21,129 nucleotides of DNA from Lachnospiraceae bacterium UBA7060 (GTDB lineage: Bacteria; Bacillota; Clostridia; Lachnospirales; Lachnospiraceae). A program made the translations under genes and the position numbers. How positions within the stretch are numbered: the stretch's first letter is position 1; every line of letters starts with the position of its first letter. Of the stretch, positions 1 to 7,332 are shown piece after piece. The stretch lies in NCBI GenBank assembly GCA_002493835.1, contig DLAA01000125.1:35291-56419 (forward strand), in the 5' to 3' direction. The notes below the pieces were generated by a model, which was not told the DNA's origin, did not search any database, and saw only the letters and a list, made by a program, of their open reading frames with translations.

Positions 1-30
1 ATTACATGAATTGTTATCGTCCCCTGACCC
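1..30. repeat. Possible REP/MITE-like element end, cut by window edge
   Basis: Read on the minus strand this is GGGTCAGGGGACGATAAC followed by AATTCATGTAAT, just downstream of minC and its two hairpins. From memory, repeats with a GTCAGGGGACG core are dispersed in many clostridial genomes, often as inverted pairs near Y1-transposase genes. The sequence starts turning at AATT…, so a mirror copy may lie just outside the window. Only one arm is visible, so this is tentative. Confidence 0.3.
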
Positions 31-58
31 GAAGTAAATTCCTGCGGAATTAACTTCG
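30..58 (-). other. Hairpin downstream of minC
   Basis: Arms at 30-42 and 46-58 form a 13-base inverted repeat with one mismatch around a 3-base loop. On the transcribed strand the stem begins CGAAGTTAATTCC and the loop is GCA. It follows the hairpin at 59-81 in the minC–(minD) gap. No run of U follows, so it is not a standard intrinsic terminator. It may protect mRNA ends, cause partial termination, or be part of the repeat at 1-30. Confidence 0.5.
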
Positions 59-81
59 CGGGCACTGCTTATGCAGGCCCG
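59..81 (-). other. GC-rich hairpin just after minC stop
   Basis: On the transcribed strand CGGGC and CTGC pair with GCAG and GCCCG around an ATAA loop, with one bulged base. The stem starts about 8 bases after the minC stop codon. No U tract follows, so termination is doubtful. It forms a tandem pair with the hairpin at 30-58. Confidence 0.45.
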
Positions 82-88
82 GCCCACC

Positions 89-769
89 TTAGAAAGGTAA
101 GTCGTTCAGTAATTCTTTGGTAATCGGCTCTAGTATCACTCTGGCGTCTTTCACAAAAGCAATCTTGGGCTGGATCTTGGGTTTGATCGACCACTTGCTC
201 TGTTTCTCGGATGTCTTGTATTTGAAATCGCCAATCTTTAGTTTCTCCGGCGACATTTCAAGCGCAACAACAAAATGTCCCTCCTCGCCGTTCCCACCGG
301 CATATGCCTGGCCGTAAAGTCCGCCCAGTATTACAATATCTTTGCTGGATATGACACATGCGCCCGGATAGATATCACCCAGTACAATGATGCTGTTTTC
401 GGTTTCCAAAATCTGCCCGTCCTTCAAAGTGCCCTTGTAGAACTGGCCGGCATTTTCCATAACTTCCTGATGGAAAGAGAGCTTCTGCAGAGCCTTTACA
501 AAATTTCGGTCTGTCTCCTCATCCTTTCCCATGATGCAGACAATATTCAACCGGGAATTGGCTGATATCGTATCCACAATCTGGCGTTCCTCCTGCTCAG
601 AGAGCTCTCTTCCCTCAAAAGAAAGCACCATGCTTGCGTCTTTAAAAAAGTTGGCGGATTCTCTGAATTTCATGGATATTTCTTCCAGGAGCTGTGAAAA
701 GGGCAGCTCACTGTCCAGAAAGATGGAAAGTCCATTGGGAAAGCTCTTGATAATCACTGCGTTTTTCAT
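89..769 (-). CDS. minC: Septum site-determining protein MinC
   Basis: MinC, with MinD, blocks FtsZ ring assembly away from midcell. The 226-residue protein has an N-terminal FtsZ-inhibiting domain (about residues 1-100) and a C-terminal beta-helix domain (about 110-215) with the glycine-rich repeat pattern of the family (GDIYPGACV at 131-139, GLYGQAYAG at 150-158). The usual MinD-contact signatures are altered: RSGQ reads KDGQ (116-119), and the usual LRGxAHAG reads LYGQAYAG. The start is ATG with a GAGGTG ribosome binding site six bases upstream. It lies 31 bases after mrdA, in the common mre–mrd–min order, with minD expected beyond the left edge. Identity is well supported by domain pattern and context; the strength of MinD binding is unknown. 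Confidence 0.88.
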   Translation of the reverse strand: MKNAVIIKSFPNGLSIFLDSELPFSQLLEEISMKFRESANFFKDASMVLSFEGRELSEQEERQIVDTISANSRLNIVCIMGKDEETDRNFVKALQKLSFHQEVMENAGQFYKGTLKDGQILETENSIIVLGDIYPGACVISSKDIVILGGLYGQAYAGGNGEEGHFVVALEMSPEKLKIGDFKYKTSEKQSKWSIKPKIQPKIAFVKDARVILEPITKELLNDLPF

Positions 770-800
770 ATTTACACCTCTATTCTCACATTGCCGCCTG

Positions 801-3677
801 TTAGTCGGCGCCTATTTCGCCGCCGGCAAGAGCACCCGCCGTGCCGGTGATGATCTCCTCTTCTTCCTTTAGCCCATAATAGTATTCGTATACATCCTTT
901 GCTATCTGTGCGGCATAATCGGATGTATAGCCATTGGCCACACGCACTGTCACGGATATCTCCGGTGCCTCATAAGGAGCATAGCTGATAAAAAGCGCGT
1001 GATTAGGACGGTTTCTGTTTTCCTGGGCTGTACCGGTCTTCCCTGCAACATTCACATCAAGATCTGAAAAATATGCCTTGTTCTCCACCACACCGCGCAT
1101 GCCGACGTGAATTGCATTCCAATAGGCAGGATCCATATCAATCCTGTTTCTGACTGTGGCCGCATTTTCCCGAACCGTACCGTCAGACTTATCCTCCACT
1201 TTATCTACCAGAGTTAAATTATAACATGTTCCACTGTTAGCAACGGTTGTAACGTATCGCGCAAGGCCAGCTGTAGTGTAGTTGTTGGTGCCGTGGCCGA
1301 TGGCAGAACGAACGGCGTCCAAATCGGACACCCCCGGCGCATACTCCTCTATCTCAATCCCGGAAGTTTCCGAAAGGCCGTACATATCCGCATATTTTGC
1401 CAACTTATTCAAACCTACGCTGTCATTGTAAGTGTCTCCCACAGTCCCCAGCCGATAGCCCACTTCATAGAAGTAAGCGTTGCAGGAGTAACGGATACCT
1501 CCCGACACATTTAAAGAACCGTGGGCGCCGGGATAAATATGACATCGGGCCGGTGGAGATATTTTGTCAAAAATACCGGCACATGTAATGGTGTCCGTAA
1601 GTGTAATCACACCTTCCAAAAGCCCTGCTGTGGCGGAAACTGGTTTAAAAGTAGATCCGGGAGCTGTCCGCTGCTGGGTCGCGTAGTTTAGCATGGGACT
1701 GGACAAATCGTTTCTCAAACTTGCAAAGTAGGCGGCATCCACGCCGTTCGCCATTCGGTTATTATCATAGCTCGGATAGGAGGAAATGGCCAGCACATCC
1801 CCCGTATTTACATCTGTGACGACTATAGAACCGGAATAGGGGTCAAGAGCAAGCTGTGCCGGTGTGATATCCAGCTGCTCTATTCGATTTCTCATGAAGG
1901 CAAACGGCGTGAGTACACCTGCCTCAAACTGGGCCAGTTCCGTCTCCGGCGGATCTACGATATGCTGCTCTAAAAGAAGCTGGCAGATCTGTCTTCCCGT
2001 AATCTCATCATTTAAAATCATATACCGATAAATACGTTTATCAAAATCAGGATCTTTGTCCAACAGATTAAAAATATATTCTAATATTTTATTATATATT
2101 TCCACCGAATCGGAATAGCGGGAGTCAATGTCAAGTTTGGAAACATTGACCCAGTTTTGCGCAATGGCATAGTTAAGATATTCGTTCAGGCTGATGACTT
2201 CATCGATGGTCCAGGCGATATAGGTAGCATCATTTTTGTCCACAGCATCCTCCATGAGAATATTCTTGTCATAGAGAAGCGACGCCACGTAACTTTCATA
2301 TACCTGATACTCCTCTGTCAACGCTTCGTAAGGGGTACGGCTTTCCGTCAATTCATCCTGTAAAGCTGCGAAAACTCTGGTTTTTTTGTCCTGATAGGCT
2401 GCCAGTACAGCCTGCTCCGTCTCTTCCGCATATTCCGAAGTAAAATGGGAGGTATCAATCACATTATTGTTGATGCAGGCATAATATACGTCATAGATTG
2501 GAATGGGAATGTCTCCTCCGCTCCCGCTCTCCGGAGGAATATATTCCCTGATATTCTGTATTTTGGCAAGAAGAATACTGGCAAGCTTTGACTCTAAAAT
2601 ATGATAGCATACCTTTTGCAGCCCGCTGTCAAGAGTCAGTGTAATATCATTGCCCGCCATAGGTTCCACTCGGTCATTGACTTCCACCACTTTTCCCATA
2701 TTGTCCACATACACTGTCTCAGAACCTTTTTCCCCTTGAAGTTCCATTTCCATAGAAGCTTCTATCCCGGATTTACCTACCGTGTCATTGAGATCATAGG
2801 AGGGATCCTTCTCCTGCAGTGCAGTCAGCTCATCCTGAGCCACTCTTCCCGTATAACCGATGACCTGGGCAAAATAGATACTGTCATTGTATTTGCGGAT
2901 AGTGCCCTCCGCAATGGAAACGCCGTCCAGACTGTCCTCGTTTTCCATAATAACTGCCACCGTCTCCTGGGAGACATTCTCTGCCACCGTGGTAGCGATA
3001 TATCGCTGATAACTGTTGGCACTCATAGCATAACGGATAGTGATAATTTTTATCACTTCCTCCTTCGTAAAGCCAAGTCCTTCCACAAAACTGTCTGAAT
3101 CCTTATCATCCGTATAGTCGCCAATCCCATAGCGGGAAGTGCTGCAAAGATACTTGACTACGTCGTCCGGGGATGCCGTTCTCTCCCGTTCTTTTAGGTC
3201 GTCGACGGAGGCGTAACCGTAAATGTCTGCCAGAAAACGTAAAAGCTGTGTACCTTCCACATTATACTGGTAATCACCGCTTTTTCCCACCTCAATATGA
3301 AAATCACTGATTACCTGATCCCCGTTTTCCTCAACGATGTCAATAAGCCTGCGAATTGTCCGGTTAAGGTTTGCATTTTTTCCCCGCCCGGATTCGTACA
3401 CATCCTCAATGGTGACCGAATAAGCAAGCTCATTGTAGGCAAGAAGCTCCCCGTTCCTGTCCAGGATATTACCTCTGGTTGCCGGAATTGTCCTCTCCTT
3501 CCTGATCCGCAGTTGAAAGTCATTGTAATACTTTTCTCCATCCACAATCTGCAGTTGGAAAAGCCAGAAAATCAGATATCCGCCCATACCGATGATTACC
3601 AGCATAAGAACAATCAGCCGAGAGGTAACCATATTCAGAAAATTTTCTTTAAATTGCTCTAATAGTTCCTCAAACAA
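801..3677 (-). CDS. mrdA: Penicillin-binding protein 2, elongasome class B transpeptidase
   Basis: A membrane-anchored D,D-transpeptidase that cross-links peptidoglycan during side-wall elongation, working with RodA and MreBCD. One membrane segment lies at residues 20-42, followed by the PBP dimerisation region (TRGNILDRNG at 67-76). The transpeptidase domain carries STFK (catalytic Ser675, Lys678), SCN (731-733) and KTG (880-882). At 958 residues it is about 300 longer than E. coli PBP2, largely from an insertion at about 365-600 between the first transpeptidase segment (LTLDSGLQ) and SGSIVVTDVNTG. The tail is acidic then Gly/Ala-rich. The start is TTG, overlapping the mreD stop by 8 bases, with GAGGAG 11 bases upstream; the next ATG (residue 16) has no ribosome binding site. 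All catalytic motifs are intact. Confidence 0.93.
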   Translation of the reverse strand: MFEELLEQFKENFLNMVTSRLIVLMLVIIGMGGYLIFWLFQLQIVDGEKYYNDFQLRIRKERTIPATRGNILDRNGELLAYNELAYSVTIEDVYESGRGKNANLNRTIRRLIDIVEENGDQVISDFHIEVGKSGDYQYNVEGTQLLRFLADIYGYASVDDLKERERTASPDDVVKYLCSTSRYGIGDYTDDKDSDSFVEGLGFTKEEVIKIITIRYAMSANSYQRYIATTVAENVSQETVAVIMENEDSLDGVSIAEGTIRKYNDSIYFAQVIGYTGRVAQDELTALQEKDPSYDLNDTVGKSGIEASMEMELQGEKGSETVYVDNMGKVVEVNDRVEPMAGNDITLTLDSGLQKVCYHILESKLASILLAKIQNIREYIPPESGSGGDIPIPIYDVYYACINNNVIDTSHFTSEYAEETEQAVLAAYQDKKTRVFAALQDELTESRTPYEALTEEYQVYESYVASLLYDKNILMEDAVDKNDATYIAWTIDEVISLNEYLNYAIAQNWVNVSKLDIDSRYSDSVEIYNKILEYIFNLLDKDPDFDKRIYRYMILNDEITGRQICQLLLEQHIVDPPETELAQFEAGVLTPFAFMRNRIEQLDITPAQLALDPYSGSIVVTDVNTGDVLAISSYPSYDNNRMANGVDAAYFASLRNDLSSPMLNYATQQRTAPGSTFKPVSATAGLLEGVITLTDTITCAGIFDKISPPARCHIYPGAHGSLNVSGGIRYSCNAYFYEVGYRLGTVGDTYNDSVGLNKLAKYADMYGLSETSGIEIEEYAPGVSDLDAVRSAIGHGTNNYTTAGLARYVTTVANSGTCYNLTLVDKVEDKSDGTVRENAATVRNRIDMDPAYWNAIHVGMRGVVENKAYFSDLDVNVAGKTGTAQENRNRPNHALFISYAPYEAPEISVTVRVANGYTSDYAAQIAKDVYEYYYGLKEEEEIITGTAGALAGGEIGAD

Positions 3678-4188
3678 ACTTTTTCCCGCTCCTCAGTTCG
3701 CTGCGCTCAAGCCCTGTATTAATCCAGAGAATGAGCGGATATAAAAGAAGGGTGACCGCAATGGTATATACGATCTCCGGTAAAATAATATGCAAAATAT
3801 AGTATGTAAAATCCAAACGCCCCCGCAGAAGAAAAAGGATTACATAACAGCCGGCCCCATAGAGAAAATCACTGCAAAGAATCAAAAAAACAGGAAGCTT
3901 GATATCCTGGGGATAAAAAATCGTCGTAAACTTGCCGTTCATATAGCCAATATACATATACAAAAGCGCATAAAAGCCAATGACACTGGCAAAGAAGATA
4001 TCCACCAGAAGTCCGCAGAAAAAACCGATTAAAAGTCCTGTCTTCTCTCCACGCATAAAGCCGAAGGAGGCTGTCAATACAATCAGGAGGTTGGGGACAA
4101 TACCTCCAAAAGCAAGCGCGCGAAATACAGTACACTGTAAAATAAAGCATATAAGAATTAATACTGCCGTAATAATGCCACGCTTCAT
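3670..4188 (-). CDS. mreD: Rod shape-determining membrane protein MreD
   Basis: A small polytopic membrane subunit of the elongasome. The protein of about 172 residues is very hydrophobic, with roughly five membrane segments and short charged loops. It has a basic C-terminus ending RSGKKFV. I place the start at ATG 4188 (MKRGII…) because GGAG lies 8 bases upstream. A GTG at 4212 in the same frame would add 8 residues but has no ribosome binding site. It sits between mreC and mrdA, overlapping the latter by 8 bases, which suggests translational coupling. MreD sequences are poorly conserved, so the call rests on hydropathy, length and gene order. Confidence 0.88.
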   Translation of the reverse strand: MKRGIITAVLILICFILQCTVFRALAFGGIVPNLLIVLTASFGFMRGEKTGLLIGFFCGLLVDIFFASVIGFYALLYMYIGYMNGKFTTIFYPQDIKLPVFLILCSDFLYGAGCYVILFLLRGRLDFTYYILHIILPEIVYTIAVTLLLYPLILWINTGLERSELRSGKKFV

Positions 4189-4216
4189 AGTAAATTCTCC
4201 ATTGTTTTCCACATTT

Positions 4217-5086
4217 TCACTCGGGGATGGTCTGTTTCAACTGTCTGATCACCAATACTTCCTCCAGATGTTCGAAATCCACAGCTGGTGTTATATATCC
4301 GGACTTGGTAAGATTGTTGGCATCCGGAGTAATCGTATTGATATAGCCAATCAGAATTCCAGGCAGATACTTGTCACTAATATCGGAAGTTACCACTTTA
4401 TCTCCCTCCACCACCACATTGTCGCTGTCCACCAGCTGTTCAAATTCGATCACGCCGGTGGCGTAAAGCTTTAAATTTCCTGAGACAATCATGCGGTCTG
4501 CGCTGGAAAGTACCATAGCACTCACATTGGAATCATCTGCGATGATGGACTTGACTTTCGCCCAGTTTGGACCCACATCCACCACACGGCCTACAAGCCC
4601 GCTTCCTGCCATTACATTCATATCGACAGCGATGCCGTCACTGGCTCCTTTATTGATGACAAAGGAATAGAACCAGTTGCCAGAATCCCTTGCAATAATG
4701 CGTGCACCAGTCATTTCATACTCGTCATACTGGGCATTCAGACTGTAAAGTTCCCGCAAATTGTTCAACTCATAACGATCCTGCTGAAGTCTGGTATTCT
4801 CAATGGTAAGCTCATCTACCCGTGTCTTAAGCTGCTCATTTTGAACGAGCAGATCTCTAATCTGCACAAGTTCCTCAGAGCGGCCTGACAGCCAGCTTCC
4901 AACAACGCTGATTCCTTCCTCAAAGGGAACAACAATATAACCTGCCAGCGCGGACAGAGGCCCGCTGAATAACTTCGTATTGAAAGTAAGCAGCACCAAG
5001 GCCGTGCAGAGGATTGTTAAAATAAAAAGGAGATATTTACTGGGTAATGTAAATTTCTCTCCTTTTTTTTTGACGATTGGACTCAT
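4217..5086 (-). CDS. mreC: Rod shape-determining protein MreC
   Basis: An extracytoplasmic scaffold that links cytoplasmic MreB to the PBP2/RodA synthase. The 289-residue protein has a basic cytoplasmic start, one membrane segment at about 18-36, a coiled coil at about 67-115 (EELVQIRDLLVQNEQL and following heptads) and a beta-rich MreC domain at about 120-280. Glycine motifs such as GSGLVGRV lie within that domain. Length and layout are typical. The ATG overlaps the mreB stop as ATGA, implying coupled translation. Three lysine codons at residues 6-8 form a run of nine A (5063-5071), a slippage-prone tract right after the start. Confidence 0.93.
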   Translation of the reverse strand: MSPIVKKKGEKFTLPSKYLLFILTILCTALVLLTFNTKLFSGPLSALAGYIVVPFEEGISVVGSWLSGRSEELVQIRDLLVQNEQLKTRVDELTIENTRLQQDRYELNNLRELYSLNAQYDEYEMTGARIIARDSGNWFYSFVINKGASDGIAVDMNVMAGSGLVGRVVDVGPNWAKVKSIIADDSNVSAMVLSSADRMIVSGNLKLYATGVIEFEQLVDSDNVVVEGDKVVTSDISDKYLPGILIGYINTITPDANNLTKSGYITPAVDFEHLEEVLVIRQLKQTIPE

Positions 5087-6093
5087 TTACTCATTCCTTC
5101 TATTGCATATGCTACCGTCTTATAATTCTCTTCCTTGATAACCTTTCCAAGACCAAGGGCAACACTGGTCACCGGGTTTTCAGACACATTCACCTGCAGT
5201 CCCGTCCCTTTACTCATCAGCTGAGCCAGCTTGCTCACCTGGGAAGCGCCGCCAGTCAAGTATATACCGTGACGATAGATATCAGCGGCAAGCTCAGGCG
5301 GCGTGCGCTCCAAAATCACTTTGATATTATCTATAATGGAGTTGAAATGCTCAATCAAGCACTCATCCACAAGGGCTGTTGGGATTTCCCGCTCCACGGG
5401 AAGACCAGTTACAATATCGCGGCCATATACTACAGCTCCCAGCCGCTGATCCTCCAAGTCAAGAAGCGAGGTCTTTACTACCTCAGCCGTCTTACCACCG
5501 ATAATAAGGCTGAACTCCCGGCGGACCGCTGCCTTGATGGATTCATCAAATTTCCGTCCGCCCACTTTGATCAGACGGCTCAAAACAATGCCGCCCAAGG
5601 AAAGAATGGATATTTCTGTAGTGTCAAATCCCACGTTTACCACCAAAACGCCCTGGGAATTTTTTACATCAATCCCCATGCCGAGCCCGTCGGCCACAGC
5701 CTTATCCACCACCATGACTTTCCTGGCTTTCACGTTGGACTCCTTGATCAAATCCTTGAAAGCACGTTTCTCGACCTCTGTCACATCCCAGGGAACAGCG
5801 ATGTAATAGTCTGCCGGACGCACATTATTTTTCATCATACCGCTCAGGAAATAGCGGATCAGTGTCTCCATATTCTGAATATCCGCGATCACGCCATTGC
5901 TGAGCGGGTAGGTGATGCTTATGTTGCTGGGTGCCTTCTCATACATCTCAAAAGCCGCATCGCCATACGCAAAAAGCGTCTTTTTGTTTTCTATGGCGAT
6001 CATGTTTTTCTCCACAAAGACATCGTCGTCCGCACGGTTATAGATTTTGATATTGCTGGTGCCAAGGTCAATTCCAAATGCATTGTTTGCCAA
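5083..6093 (-). CDS. mreB: MreB-family actin homologue with diverged nucleotide pocket
   Basis: A cytoplasmic actin-like protein guiding side-wall synthesis. The 336-residue length and actin fold motifs are clear: phosphate-1 GIDLGTSN (7-14), a connect region with VTEVEKRA (104-111), ERTPPELAADI (262-272) and the adenosine motif LTGGAS (279-284). Against canonical MreB (recalled from memory), the phosphate-2 motif DIGGGTTE reads NVGFDTTE (153-160), and the conserved EEP reads DKA (130-132). Both are catalytic or magnesium-contact regions in the actin family. The start is TTG with GAAAGGGG about 10 bases upstream. It is the first gene of mreBCD–mrdA–minC, downstream of a candidate promoter at 6165-6192. 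The family is certain; ATPase competence is not. Confidence 0.92.
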   Translation of the reverse strand: MANNAFGIDLGTSNIKIYNRADDDVFVEKNMIAIENKKTLFAYGDAAFEMYEKAPSNISITYPLSNGVIADIQNMETLIRYFLSGMMKNNVRPADYYIAVPWDVTEVEKRAFKDLIKESNVKARKVMVVDKAVADGLGMGIDVKNSQGVLVVNVGFDTTEISILSLGGIVLSRLIKVGGRKFDESIKAAVRREFSLIIGGKTAEVVKTSLLDLEDQRLGAVVYGRDIVTGLPVEREIPTALVDECLIEHFNSIIDNIKVILERTPPELAADIYRHGIYLTGGASQVSKLAQLMSKGTGLQVNVSENPVTSVALGLGKVIKEENYKTVAYAIEGMSK

Positions 6094-6130
6094 GGTAAGT
6101 TTACCCCTTTCTTCTAGTCCTTTAATGTCA

Positions 6131-6153
6131 GAGCCAATTGGCGGCTCCGGCTC
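6131..6153 (-). other. Inverted repeats in mreB leader
   Basis: In the predicted mreB leader, two copies of GAGCC (6149-6153 and 6143-6147) can each pair with a single GGCTC (6131-6135). A nested GCCAATTGGC palindrome overlaps the inner pairing, so at least two mutually exclusive stems are possible. They sit about 40 bases before the mreB start. No U run follows. Function is unknown. Confidence 0.35.
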
Positions 6154-6164
6154 AAATTTGTTGA

Positions 6165-6192
6165 TTCATAAAAATAATAAATTATTTGTCAA
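6165..6192 (-). promoter_or_regulatory. Sigma-A-type promoter for mreBCD–mrdA–minC
   Basis: A perfect -35 TTGACA (6187-6192) and -10 TATGAA (6165-6170, 4 of 6 to TATAAT) are separated by 16 bases of nearly pure A/T. The -35 overlaps the last codons of radC. Predicted transcription starts near 6158, giving a leader of about 65 bases before mreB. Confidence 0.5.
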
Positions 6193-6925
6193 CCGACGTT
6201 TCTTCGTAATATGACATTCCTGTCAATAGTTTGCTTTCGTTAAAACTAAAAAAACTGTTATCACCGATGATAATGTGGTCAAGTAATGGAATATCTGCCA
6301 AAGCTCCCGCTCTTTCGATCCGTTCCGTGGCTAGAAGATCATTTTTGCTTGGCATTGGGGAACCGCCCGGATGGTTATGCAGGATCATAATATAGGCAGC
6401 TCCATCTCGAAATGCCTGAATAAATACTTCTCTCGGTGATAGAAGGGAGGCATTGACCGTTCCCTTTGAGAGAATCTCCTCCCCGATCAGGTGAAACCCG
6501 GAATCCAAAGATAGAAGCAGCGTATATTCCACACTCTCATGTCTAAATTGTTCCATATAGTAATCCGCAACACTTGCCGGATCATGAAAAGAAAGGCTGC
6601 TCCTCGCTTTCTCTCTGGCCATTCTTCTCGCAAACTCGGCAATGGCCTTGAGCTGTATCGCTTTCACCGCTCCGATTCCTTCGATCTTCTGCAATTCTTT
6701 GACCGGAATATGATAAAGACCCAAGAGACCGTTTCCGTACCGGGCTGTCTGTTCAAGAACCCGTTCACCTAGTTTGCAGGCGCTCACACCTTTTGTGCCC
6801 GTTCTTAAAAGGATCGCCAGAAGTTCTGGATCCGTTAAGTTTTCACCTCCGTAAGCAGCAAATCTCTCGTATGGAAGATTTTGCCGTCCACAATATTCAT
6901 TGTTCTCATACTTGCCTGATTTCAT
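6182..6925 (-). CDS. radC: RadC/JAB-domain protein
   Basis: A RadC-family protein (247 residues) with a helix-hairpin-helix segment (IEGIGAVKAIQLK, about 81-93) and a C-terminal JAMM/MPN-like domain holding HNHPGGSPMPSKND, that is H183, H185 and D196 in the HxH…D metal pattern. The old link to DNA repair is not supported in E. coli, and the true function is uncertain. I choose ATG 6925 over an in-frame GTG at 6991. The longer form adds 22 residues with no ribosome binding site, whereas GGGAAAGAG precedes the ATG. The N-terminal LPYERFAAYGGENLTDPELL matches the usual start of the family. Placement just before mreB is common in Firmicutes. Confidence 0.9.
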   Translation of the reverse strand: MKSGKYENNEYCGRQNLPYERFAAYGGENLTDPELLAILLRTGTKGVSACKLGERVLEQTARYGNGLLGLYHIPVKELQKIEGIGAVKAIQLKAIAEFARRMAREKARSSLSFHDPASVADYYMEQFRHESVEYTLLLSLDSGFHLIGEEILSKGTVNASLLSPREVFIQAFRDGAAYIMILHNHPGGSPMPSKNDLLATERIERAGALADIPLLDHIIIGDNSFFSFNESKLLTGMSYYEETSVDK

Positions 6926-6992
6926 GCAATCTCTTTCCCGACAGCTTTCTCTCCAAAAAGTCCGGGCTGTATTCCTGCGCGGAACAAGCACA

Positions 6993-7229
6993 TTAAATCA
7001 AACGGTATATAATAATTGCCATTGCAATCCCCAGTATGCTTGCAATAGTAATCCTGATTGATAAGGCAAAGGTGACGCTCAGGATACCAAGATCTAGAAC
7101 CAGGGGCTGTGACAAGCCGAAGGACTGCCCATAGTTCAGCCAGGTCGATGGGAAAAGGCTGCCAATAAAGCCGCCGATCACAATTCCCGCCAAAATCAAC
7201 AGGAAGCAGGCCCAGTTATTTTTGCGCAT
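6993..7229 (-). CDS. DUF4321 small membrane protein
   Basis: A 78-residue protein with two hydrophobic segments (about 7-27 and 48-76) joined by a short loop containing STWLNYGQSFGLSQPLVLDL. I recognise this loop and layout as DUF4321, a clostridial family of unknown function. It starts at ATG with AAAGGAG about 12 bases upstream. It precedes radC by 67 bases and then mreB, a neighbourhood that recurs in Clostridia. That invites the guess that it helps the elongasome or envelope, but nothing in the sequence shows a catalytic role. It is probably an integral membrane protein without a cleaved signal. Confidence 0.85.
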   Translation of the reverse strand: MRKNNWACFLLILAGIVIGGFIGSLFPSTWLNYGQSFGLSQPLVLDLGILSVTFALSIRITIASILGIAMAIIIYRLI

Positions 7230-7259
7230 AAAAAATACAAACTCCTTTCTCCAACGCCC

Positions 7260-7288
7260 ATTTTAACACAATCCGATTTTGATGTACA
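7260..7288 (-). promoter_or_regulatory. Candidate promoter with inverted repeat before DUF4321 gene
   Basis: A -35 like TGTACA (7283-7288, 4 of 6) and -10 TAAAAT (7260-7265, 5 of 6) are 17 bases apart, ending about 30 bases before the DUF4321 start. An 8-base inverted repeat, CCCATTTT (7292-7299 read on minus) and AAAATGGG (7257-7264), brackets the promoter and overlaps the -10. This is a plausible operator layout, though A/T richness makes chance likely. Confidence 0.35.
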
Positions 7289-7332
7289 CAAAAAATGGGA
7301 ATTTTTTATATCAGTTTGGCCATAAAATCATG

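Noticed and set aside
4189..4212. GTG at 4212 as the mreD start
   Set aside because: No ribosome binding site is present, while ATG 4188 has GGAG at 8 bases.
5077..6117. A 346-codon open frame on the plus strand opposite mreB
   Set aside because: It mirrors the mreB frame, its translation is His/Cys/Phe-rich without any family pattern, and it has no ribosome binding site. It is a shadow of a strongly coding minus strand.
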